Part shown: piece by piece, positions 1 to 5,427 of the stretch | Layout: every line of letters begins with the position of its first letter | Position numbering within the stretch: position 1 is the stretch's first letter | Source: Sedimentisphaerales bacterium | GTDB lineage: Bacteria > Planctomycetota > Phycisphaerae > Sedimentisphaerales > SG8-4 | Assembly (NCBI GenBank): GCA_016928975.1 | Contig: JAFGJR010000096.1 | Span: 1 to 8,083 of the forward strand | Direction: 5' to 3' | DNA: 8,083 nucleotides | The notes under the pieces: model-generated | Database searches by the model: none | Seen by the model: only the letters and a program-made list of their open reading frames with translations | Told to the model about the DNA's origin: nothing | Translations under genes and position numbers: made by a program

Positions 1-1891
1 GCTCAAAGATCCGGCTCTGGAAGCCCTGCTCAAAGGCTTAGCCCAGCATAACGTGGGCCTGTGTCTGGTGACCACGCGCGAATCGGTCGCTGACCTGGCG
101 CCATTTCATGCCACGACGGCCCCCGAATGGCTGTTGGAATGCCTCTCGGAAGAAGCAGGCGCGCAGTTGCTTTTCAACATGGGGGTCAAGAAAGCAGGTA
201 ATGCCGACATAGGACCGGGCGACCAGGAATTGAAGGATGCAACACGCGAAATCGGCGGGCATGCTCTGACGCTGCAATTGCTTGGCCCATATCTTGCGAA
301 GGCGCACCAGGGTAACGTGCGAAAGCGAGAGCTAGTTGCATTCCGGAAGGCGGATGCAAAGGTTCAGGGTGGACACGCCTTCCGCATGCTGTCAGCCTAC
401 GAGAAGTGGCTTACCGGCGCACGTGAAGAAGGCGAGACGCAACTGGCTATATTGCGTGTTCTGGGGCTCTTCGACCGCCCGGCTGATGCCGGTTGCATCG
501 CAGCCCTCCGCAAAAAGCCGCCCATCAGAGGCCTGACCGAACGGCTGGTCGATCTTACCGAAGAGGACTGGAATCTCACGCTTTCGAATTTACGTGAGTG
601 CGGGCTCATTACCATTCAGAGGAACGGCCCGTCGCCCGTTGGTTCTCGCGTGTCATTAGATGCCCATCCGCTCGTGCGCGAGTACTTCGCGAGGCAAATG
701 CGCGAAGAGAGCCCGGACACTTGGCGTGCCTCCCACTCACGACTCTATAAGTATCTGTGCGATTTGCCAGAGAAGAAGTCCCCAGATACGTTCGAGGAGA
801 TGGAGCCGCTTTACGCGGCTGTTCAGCATGGCTCCGAGGCAGGGTATTTCAAGGACGCTCTCAGAAAGGTCTTTAGGCAGCGCCTTCGACGAGGGGATGA
901 GCAATACAGTTTTCGTTGCGGTCTCGCGGGAGCCGACTTAGCAGTTCTCAGCAGTTTCTTCGAAAGACATTGGTCTCATGTAGTACCTGTCTTCTCGCCT
1001 CGTGATCAGGGTTACATACTGAACGAGGCGGGAAGTGCGTTACGAACCTTGGGACGGCTCAGCGAAGCCGAGGAACCGGTGAGGGCCTCCTTGAGCATGC
1101 TGAAACGCATTCGTGACTGGAAGGCGGCAGCTAATACGTGCACCACATTGGTGAACGTACTGTTGCTGGGTGGAAACATGTCGGGGGCACTGGCCGCCGC
1201 TAGAGAAGGGGTGGAGTTTGCAGACAAGTCCAAGGATGATTACTTCTGCGTCAGCACGCGTATAACTCTGGCTCGCGTACTTCACCATCATGGTGAAACG
1301 GCTGAGGCGATGCAACACATCCGAAAGGCTAAACGGATCGCACCCAACATGCGAGCCTCGTCCAGGTACGCGCTACAATCAGCAAGCATCTGTGACGTGC
1401 TCATAACTAGAGGCCAGTTACGCGAGGCAGAGAAGTGGACAGAGCAGGCGCTTGAATCGCTTGCTCGTGTGGGCGGTCATCCGCGCGAGACAGCGCTGCA
1501 TTGTATCAGGTTGGGCCGGATCCACCTGGAACGTGCATTGAAGGGGCAATCCGAGTGTCTCTCCATCGCCGCCAGCCACCTGCGCCGTGGCGTGGAAGAG
1601 ATGAGGAAGGCAAACAGGCGTGATGAACTGCCTGCCGCCCTGATTTCGCTTGCCTCACTGCTATCCGCGGAGGGCAAGCTCAGCGATGCAAGAGCCTATT
1701 TGGACGAGGCATGGCAGATCGCGGAGCGCGGGTCCATGCGGCTGCACATGGCGGATGTGTTGTTGCATCGGGGGCGGCTGCTTCGCGACACGGCGGCGCT
1801 GGCCGAGGCGCGGAAGCTCATCGACGAGTGCGGGTATCACCGGCGGGATGAGGAACTCATCGACGCGGAAGAGGCGGCTAAAGGATGGTGA
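1..1891 (+). CDS. STAND (NB-ARC-like) ATPase with C-terminal TPR array, 5'-truncated by window edge
   Basis: The frame is open from base 2 to the TGA at 1889-1891, giving 629 visible codons, so the true start and the P-loop/Walker B region lie upstream. The GTG at 53 is not a credible start: it would cut into a hydrophobic strand that begins earlier and it has no ribosome binding site. Visible parts in order: an NB-ARC RNBS-B-like strand 'GLCLVTTRE' (about residues 18-26); a 'GGHALTLQLLG' motif (about 84-95) equivalent to the GLPL motif; a winged-helix-like segment ending in 'HPLVREYF' (222-229), typical of bacterial STAND proteins; then about seven TPR-like helical pairs from about residue 337 to the end, for example 'GRLSEAEEPVRASL' and 'GKLSDARAYLDEAW'. 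Family knowledge: such ATPases oligomerise after the TPR sensor detects a ligand and activate an N-terminal effector, often in defence or signalling. The effector here is not visible. The last 190 or so bases look more GC-rich than the body, and the final 90 bases recur at 4145-4234. Confidence 0.85.
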   Translation, partial: LKDPALEALLKGLAQHNVGLCLVTTRESVADLAPFHATTAPEWLLECLSEEAGAQLLFNMGVKKAGNADIGPGDQELKDATREIGGHALTLQLLGPYLAKAHQGNVRKRELVAFRKADAKVQGGHAFRMLSAYEKWLTGAREEGETQLAILRVLGLFDRPADAGCIAALRKKPPIRGLTERLVDLTEEDWNLTLSNLRECGLITIQRNGPSPVGSRVSLDAHPLVREYFARQMREESPDTWRASHSRLYKYLCDLPEKKSPDTFEEMEPLYAAVQHGSEAGYFKDALRKVFRQRLRRGDEQYSFRCGLAGADLAVLSSFFERHWSHVVPVFSPRDQGYILNEAGSALRTLGRLSEAEEPVRASLSMLKRIRDWKAAANTCTTLVNVLLLGGNMSGALAAAREGVEFADKSKDDYFCVSTRITLARVLHHHGETAEAMQHIRKAKRIAPNMRASSRYALQSASICDVLITRGQLREAEKWTEQALESLARVGGHPRETALHCIRLGRIHLERALKGQSECLSIAASHLRRGVEEMRKANRRDELPAALISLASLLSAEGKLSDARAYLDEAWQIAERGSMRLHMADVLLHRGRLLRDTAALAEARKLIDECGYHRRDEELIDAEEAAKGW

Positions 1892-1908
1892 GAGACTGGC
1901 GTGGTCTG

Positions 1909-1951
1909 CCTTTCCCAGCGTGGGAGATTGCTTCACTTCGTTCGCAATGAC
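1909..1951 (-). repeat. Dispersed intergenic repeat of the 'GTCATTGCGA...GAAGCAATCTCCC' type
   Basis: Read on the minus strand, this stretch begins GTCATTGCGAACGAAG and continues through GAAGCAATCTCCCACGC. It is a member of a repeat type found between genes in many unrelated bacteria; when translated by mistake it yields 'VIANEVKQSP', which is the peptide produced here. It contains two dyads: ATTGC/GCAAT (1927-1931 and 1944-1948) and TCCCA/TGGGA (1913-1917 and 1921-1925). Only one copy lies in this window, so the family assignment rests on recognition of the sequence. It probably forms an RNA or cruciform hairpin and has no coding role. Confidence 0.7.
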
Positions 1952-1963
1952 ATACATAGGGAA

Positions 1964-1987
1964 GCCCCGGCAGAGATGTGCCGGGGC
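1964..1987. terminator. Strong GC hairpin, possible bidirectional terminator
   Basis: A perfect 9-bp inverted repeat, GCCCCGGCA (1964-1972) and TGCCGGGGC (1979-1987), encloses a 6-base loop GAGATG. It lies 73 bases after the STAND stop and 46 bases beyond the LamG stop, so it could end transcription from both convergent genes. Neither side has a clear U-tract, so intrinsic termination is not certain; it could instead be an mRNA 3'-end stabilising structure or another repeat module. Confidence 0.55.
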
Positions 1988-2033
1988 CTCCACTCTGATG
2001 CTTCGGGGACAATGCTGCGCGATCAGCCGGGAC

Positions 2034-3890
2034 TCATGGCGAGCGGGTCAGGCAAATATCGTCGATGTACATCCGGCCGGTGGCGCCCGGCTGGGGATTC
2101 CCACGATCACCCACGCCGATGTATAGCTTCTTGACGCGGGCCAGGTCGACGTTGGCGGCGATGAGCTGGGTGAACGGGATCTTCCATTCGACCCACTTCA
2201 CTGCGGTCACGACGGCGGAGTCCGGATGAGCGACGACGGCGACGTGCTTGGCCGCGTCTTCGAGTGCGACATACAGGGGCGCCAGACCGTTGGCCAATCG
2301 GCCTCGCACATAGAGAACCAGCGTATCGGCGGCACCGGCGGTCCAGTCCTGGGCATCTGTAAACGGACGCTCGGCCTCGCTATAGAACGGCGAGTTCACG
2401 TTGTTGTACTCCACGGGCATGGACTGCAGGCCGCCGTGAACGATCTTGGTCTCCATGATATTGCCCAGTTCGGGGTCGTAACCGACGATGGCGCCGGTCC
2501 CGTTGCCCGGATTGCCCGGCGCAGGCTCACTGTACCCCAGGCCATCGATCCACGTCTGGAACACCCTGCTGCCGACGTCATTGGTGTAACTCCCGAAGTC
2601 ATCGACCGGCTGGCAGGTCGTGAAGCTCCAGACGTTGCCGGCCGTGATCTCGTCAAAGAAGACCTCGTCCACGCGCCAGTAGTAGGTGGTGAGGCCCTCC
2701 AAGGCCCCCGGCACAAATGCCGTCTCTTCGAGAGGGAGCTTGCCGCGATCCGCCTCCGCCGCCCCCTGGTTAACCGCGTCCAGGCTGGAGCTGAAATACA
2801 CTTGGTGCTCCGTGGCGGACAGGCCTGCCTGCCAGGTCAGGGTCGGAGCAAGCGGGACCGTGTTAGCCTTGTCCAGCGGATTGGGGTAGTAGGCGGCGAC
2901 GTCCTGTGCGACGAAGCTCCAGACTCTGCCCGTGTGAGTTGTGACGCCGTCCTTCTCGATCTCATCGACGCGCCAGTAATAGGTCTGCCCCGGCTCGAGA
3001 CCGGGAGCATAGTAGAAGGCGGTCCTGGTGAAACGAGGCGCCTTCAGGTCGTCGGCGGTCAGGTCCGCCCTGGTGCCCAGGTAGACATTGTGAAACACCG
3101 CTGTCTCGCCTTTTGTCCACCCGAGCAGCGCGACGTTGACGCCAATGGTCCCGTCAGGCGGATCGGGCTTGTAGGCCTGCAACCTGGGTGGGACGAGCGC
3201 CTGGACTTCTTCGGCGGCCAGAGCGCGGTTGTAGATCCTCACGTCATCCATGGCACCGAGCCACTGCCGGGCGGCCTCCCGCTCGTTGTCGAGGATTCCC
3301 AGCGCCACGCCGAACGAGTCCGTCGGATCGAACACGCTGGTATCGGGCATCGTGCCGATCTGCTGCTTATCGACATAGAGGGTGATGTCCGTCGGCGACT
3401 TGGTGATCGCCGCATGGTGCCAGGCGCCGTCGCTGAACGTCGCAGTGCTGTAGATATTGGCTCCTCCGCCTGTGTCCAGCGGGTATCGATGCAGAAATCG
3501 CAATTTGCCATCGGAGCCTACTTCGAGCAGGATGCCGTGCAGCACGCCCGGGGCGTAGGCTGAGATGATGTCTCGCTGTCCCGCACCGTCGGCCCGGAAC
3601 CAGACCGCCATCGTGTACGTGCGGAGTTTGAAGCCGCCGTTGATGAATATGTAGTCGTCGGTCCCGTCGAACAGCAGGCAGCCGCCGTTCATGCCGTCGG
3701 TGCTCCAGGTCGGATCGCCGAATAGCTCGCCATCGACGCTCTTGCCACTAGAGTCTGCGGCTATTGGCCCGTCGCCGTCGTCCAACTGCCACCAGCCGAC
3801 CAGATTCGGGTCGGTGGCAGCGGCGAAACCCAGGCTGCACCAACCTGCGACCATCAGGGCAGTGCTCAGAGAAATGAGTCTTTCGCGCAT
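2034..3890 (-). CDS. Secreted LamG domain protein with two Fn3-like repeats and a C-terminal beta-rich domain
   Basis: A protein of 618 residues if started at the ATG at 3890-3888. That start is preferred over the ATG at 3896 because AGGAGG (3902-3897) lies 6 bases before the former and directly abuts the latter. Parts in order: a signal peptide (positively charged MRERL, hydrophobic stretch, likely cleavage near 'GFAAA', about residue 25); a LamG/concanavalin-like lectin domain (about 28-230) with 'LVGWWQLDDGDG', 'WHHAAIT', 'LYVDKQQIGT' and 'DDVRIYNRAL'; two Fn3-like repeats (about 235-330 and 331-427), each ending in 'YYWRVDE' then 'VWSF'; and a C-terminal domain (about 428-618) starting at 'VDDFGSYTND' and ending 'YIDDICLTRSP'. 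No catalytic residues, dockerin, PEP-CTERM or sorting motif is evident. I infer an extracellular carbohydrate- or surface-binding role. It is monocistronic, with its own promoter at 4001-4028. Confidence 0.88.
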   Translation of the reverse strand: MRERLISLSTALMVAGWCSLGFAAATDPNLVGWWQLDDGDGPIAADSSGKSVDGELFGDPTWSTDGMNGGCLLFDGTDDYIFINGGFKLRTYTMAVWFRADGAGQRDIISAYAPGVLHGILLEVGSDGKLRFLHRYPLDTGGGANIYSTATFSDGAWHHAAITKSPTDITLYVDKQQIGTMPDTSVFDPTDSFGVALGILDNEREAARQWLGAMDDVRIYNRALAAEEVQALVPPRLQAYKPDPPDGTIGVNVALLGWTKGETAVFHNVYLGTRADLTADDLKAPRFTRTAFYYAPGLEPGQTYYWRVDEIEKDGVTTHTGRVWSFVAQDVAAYYPNPLDKANTVPLAPTLTWQAGLSATEHQVYFSSSLDAVNQGAAEADRGKLPLEETAFVPGALEGLTTYYWRVDEVFFDEITAGNVWSFTTCQPVDDFGSYTNDVGSRVFQTWIDGLGYSEPAPGNPGNGTGAIVGYDPELGNIMETKIVHGGLQSMPVEYNNVNSPFYSEAERPFTDAQDWTAGAADTLVLYVRGRLANGLAPLYVALEDAAKHVAVVAHPDSAVVTAVKWVEWKIPFTQLIAANVDLARVKKLYIGVGDRGNPQPGATGRMYIDDICLTRSP

Positions 3891-3896
3891 TGTCAT

Positions 3897-3902
3897 CCTC
3901 CT
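3897..3902 (-). promoter_or_regulatory. Ribosome binding site of the LamG gene, deciding its start
   Basis: A perfect AGGAGG is read on the minus strand, 6 bases upstream of the ATG at 3890-3888. The alternative in-frame ATG at 3896-3894 directly abuts it and is too close for normal initiation. The upstream bases CCTT (3910-3907) can pair with AAGG (3903-3900) through a 3-base loop, so part of the site could be masked in the mRNA. Confidence 0.8.
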
Positions 3903-3968
3903 TCAAAAGGTATGTCAAAGAGGCCACCCACAGGCCTTTTGCGGAGCTCGGAATGAACCCGGCCGAGC
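3900..3968 (-). promoter_or_regulatory. Structured 5' leader of the LamG mRNA
   Basis: Two hairpins precede the ribosome binding site. In mRNA order, the first has arms GCTCGG/CCGAGC (3968-3963 and 3951-3946) with an 11-base loop. The second has AAAAGGCC (3940-3933) pairing with GGCC-T-C-TTT (3925-3917) around a 7-base loop, with one bulged base. A third small stem, CCTT/AAGG, overlaps the ribosome binding site. I do not recognise any named riboswitch class here; pairing was judged by eye only. A leader of about 100 bases is implied by the promoter position. Confidence 0.4.
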
Positions 3969-4000
3969 AGCACGGCATAAGAAACCCATCTAAGCTATCC

Positions 4001-4028
4001 ATTATACGGCATCGGTCACAAGAGTCAA
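4001..4028 (-). promoter_or_regulatory. Near-consensus sigma70 promoter for the LamG gene
   Basis: On the minus strand, a TTGACT -35 box (4028-4023, 5 of 6 matches) is followed after 16 bases by a perfect TATAAT -10 box (4006-4001). Transcription would begin near 3994, leaving a leader of about 104 bases before the LamG ATG at 3890. This is the best promoter match I found in the window. Confidence 0.75.
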
Positions 4029-4137
4029 CGGGAATTCCGGAGTCTCTGACGGGTCTTCTGGTGGATTGCCGACGGCCGCCTCGGTAACGCCAGCCAACGG
4101 AGACAGAGTATCCCTGGGGGGGGCCGCGGGCGGATTT

Positions 4138-4227
4138 GGCCGCGCGCGGAAGCTCATCGACGAGTGCGGCTATCACCGGCGGGACGGAGAGCTCGCCGAC
4201 GTGGAAGGGGCGGCCGAAGGGTGGTGA
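4138..4227 (+). pseudogene. Remnant: C-terminal tail of a STAND/TPR gene related to the one at 1-1891
   Basis: In the frame ending at the TGA at 4225-4227 this stretch reads 'RKLIDECGYHRRD' then 'ELADVEGAAEGW' and stop. The end of the STAND gene reads 'RKLIDECGYHRRD' then 'ELIDAEEAAKGW' and stop; 21 of 26 residues agree. At DNA level, 4145-4234 aligns without gaps to 1809-1898 with 12 mismatches in 90 bases, including 'gagagactg' after the stop. Five of the changes are synonymous and seven alter five codons. Upstream of about 4137 no TPR-like sequence continues in any frame I examined, so the rest of the gene is gone. It is a 3'-end fragment of a paralogue or a partial duplication, with no start or ribosome binding site of its own. 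Confidence 0.8.
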
Positions 4228-4241
4228 GAGACTGCCGCACT

Positions 4242-4273
4242 CCGCTTCACAGCGGGGGGCGGGTTTGAAACCC
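4242..4273. repeat. Short palindromic element after the remnant
   Basis: Two adjoining dyads: CCGCT/AGCGG (4242-4246 and 4251-4255, 4-base loop) and GGGTTT-G-AAACCC (4261-4273). The sequence around the second, 'gcgggtttgaaaccc', resembles dispersed repeats that yield spurious '(A/E)GFKPAP' peptides on the opposite strand; this one gives 'GEGFKPAPR'. Only one copy is in the window, so the repeat assignment rests on resemblance. Confidence 0.35.
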
Positions 4274-4326
4274 TCTCCTACGAGAGCACGCATACCACAA
4301 CCACACACACCGGGGCACGAGCGCGG

Positions 4327-4355
4327 TTGCGGCGAGGGGCGTGGGATGATACGAT
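4327..4355 (+). promoter_or_regulatory. Weak candidate promoter for the aldo/keto reductase
   Basis: TTGCGG (4327-4332) and TACGAT (4350-4355) are spaced by 17 bases and lie about 55 bases upstream of the preferred ATG. The match to the sigma70 consensus is modest (3 of 6 and 4 of 6). The -10 overlaps a small dyad ATGAT/ATCAT (4346-4350, 4354-4358). Confidence 0.25.
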
Positions 4356-4409
4356 CATTCTTCCGGATGGACGGCATCCAATGCATGGCGCCGGATGAGG
4401 CAACGACGA

Positions 4410-5405
4410 ATGGAAAGACGAGAGTTCTTGATGAAAGGTGTGGTCGGCGCGGGGTCGGTCGCTGCCGGGCGGCTCGCGGGGCGTGGTAATGCTGCGCAGA
4501 CGAACGAGTGTGGGCCGGGGTGTGTCTGCAATGATGCACCGAAGTTGCCTCGGCGGGCGTATGGGGATACGGGGGAGAGGCTGTCGATTATTGGGTTCGG
4601 GGGGATGGTGGTCAACGGCGTCGCGCAAGGGCAGGCGACCCGGCTGGTGGCGGAGGCGGTTGAGAAGGGTGTCAACTACTTCGATGTCGCGCCAAGCTAT
4701 GGGGATGCGGAGATCAAACTCGGCCCGGCGCTGGAGCCGTATCGCAAGGACGTCTTTCTGGCCTGCAAAACCGAGCGGCGAACGAAGGAGGGGGCCGCCG
4801 CGGAATTGGCCGAATCGCTCCAGCGGCTGCGGACCGACCGCGTGGACCTCTACCAGCTTCATGCCGTCACGGATGTGCAGAAGGACGTGGACGTGGCCTT
4901 CGGCAAGGGTGGCGCGATGGAGGCGTTTCTTGAGGCCAGGAAGCAGGGCCGTGTTCGCTATCTGGGATTCTCCGCACATTCGGAGGAGGCGGCACTGGCC
5001 GCGATGGATCGGTACGATTTCGATTCGATCCTTTTCCCGATCAACTTCGCCACGTTCTACAAGGGCAACTTCGGCCCGCGCGTGATCGAGGTCGCCAAAT
5101 TGAGGGGTGTGGCGAGACTCGCTCTCAAGGCCTTGGCCAAGCAGCAGTGGCCGAAGGACGATCCGGCGCGAAAGCAATACCCCAGGTGCTGGTATCAGCC
5201 GTTGACGGATCGTGAGGAGGCCAAGCTTGCTCTGTACTTCACGCTGAGCCAGCCGATTACGGCGGCAATCCCACCTGGCGACGAATCGCTCTTTCGCATG
5301 GCAATGGAACTGGCGATGGGCTTTCGCCCGGTCTCACAGAAGGAGAAGCAGACTCTGCAACAAATGGCGCAGTCCCTGAATCCTGTCTTCGAGCGCAGGC
5401 TGTAG
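4410..5405 (+). CDS. Tat-exported aldo/keto reductase
   Basis: A 331-residue protein from the ATG at 4410; an in-frame ATG at 4395 would add MRQRR. The 4410 start is preferred because it puts the twin-arginine motif 'RREFL' at residues 3-7, followed by a short hydrophobic stretch 'GVVGAGSVAAG', and a GAGG lies 9 bases upstream. The mature part is a (beta/alpha)8 aldo/keto reductase with the full catalytic tetrad: D92 ('NYFDVAPSYGD'), Y97, K120 ('ACKTE') and H151 ('YQLHAV'). The family reduces aldehydes or ketones with NAD(P)H; a Tat signal implies it folds, with cofactor, before export. The region between signal and barrel has a cysteine cluster, C34, C38 and C40 ('CGPGCVC'), of unknown purpose. 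The physiological substrate cannot be told from sequence. It is convergent with the hydrolase, with one base between the two stop codons. Confidence 0.9.
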   Translation: MERREFLMKGVVGAGSVAAGRLAGRGNAAQTNECGPGCVCNDAPKLPRRAYGDTGERLSIIGFGGMVVNGVAQGQATRLVAEAVEKGVNYFDVAPSYGDAEIKLGPALEPYRKDVFLACKTERRTKEGAAAELAESLQRLRTDRVDLYQLHAVTDVQKDVDVAFGKGGAMEAFLEARKQGRVRYLGFSAHSEEAALAAMDRYDFDSILFPINFATFYKGNFGPRVIEVAKLRGVARLALKALAKQQWPKDDPARKQYPRCWYQPLTDREEAKLALYFTLSQPITAAIPPGDESLFRMAMELAMGFRPVSQKEKQTLQQMAQSLNPVFERRL

Positions 5406-5427
5406 CTCATCGTGCGATGCGGATGAG
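5406..5427. other. Dyad at the convergent junction of the reductase and hydrolase genes
   Basis: CTCATC (5406-5411) and GATGAG (5422-5427) form a 6-bp inverted repeat with a 10-base loop. It starts in the single base between the two stop codons (5403-5405 on +, 5409-5407 on -) and extends into the 3' end of the hydrolase gene. It could weakly serve as a termination or 3'-end structure, but no U-tract follows on either strand. Confidence 0.25.

Larger units (their letters stand above)
1892..2033. other. Convergent intergenic gap between the STAND gene and the LamG gene
   Basis: This 142-base gap lies between two genes that face each other. It holds a dispersed repeat (1909-1951) and a strong hairpin (1964-1987), listed separately. 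I see no open frame here that resembles a protein. The first bases after the STAND stop, 'gagagactg', are shared with the remnant at 4226-4234, so the duplicated homology runs slightly past the stop codon. Confidence 0.6.
3891..4409. other. Divergent intergenic region between the LamG gene and the aldo/keto reductase
   Basis: These 519 bases carry no intact gene. They hold the LamG promoter and leader (3891-4028), about 110 bases in which I see nothing recognisable (about 4029-4136) apart from a run of eight G at 4116-4123, the remnant of a STAND/TPR gene 3' end (4138-4227), a small palindromic element (4242-4273) and a weak candidate promoter for the reductase (4327-4355). Confidence 0.6.

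Noticed and set aside
53..55. GTG at 53 as the start of the STAND gene
   Set aside because: The frame is open back to base 2 and the upstream residues continue the helix and strand expected before the TTR motif; there is no ribosome binding site.
1661..1993. A minus-strand open frame of 110 codons with 'VIANEVKQSP'
   Set aside because: This peptide is a familiar false product of a dispersed intergenic repeat, and the rest is antisense to the STAND gene end.
2226..3563. A 445-codon plus-strand open frame antisense to the LamG gene
   Set aside because: It lies wholly inside a gene with clear domain structure and a ribosome binding site. Its translation is rich in G, V, R and D without motifs, as expected of an antisense shadow in GC-rich DNA.
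3894..3896. The ATG at 3896 as the start of the LamG gene
   Set aside because: AGGAGG directly abuts it with no spacer; the next ATG, two codons later, has the normal 6-base spacing.
4136..4489. A plus-strand open frame of 117 codons across the remnant region
   Set aside because: It is in a different frame from the 26-residue tail homologous to the STAND protein and has no plausible protein features.
3748..4539. A minus-strand open frame of 263 codons upstream of the LamG gene
   Set aside because: It overlaps the LamG promoter, the remnant and the start of the reductase gene. Its peptides 'PPVIAALVDELP' and 'GEGFKPAPR' are antisense readings of the remnant and of a palindromic repeat.
4278..5177. 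A minus-strand open frame of 299 codons
   Set aside because: It is antisense to the reductase, which has an intact catalytic tetrad, and shows no domain of its own.
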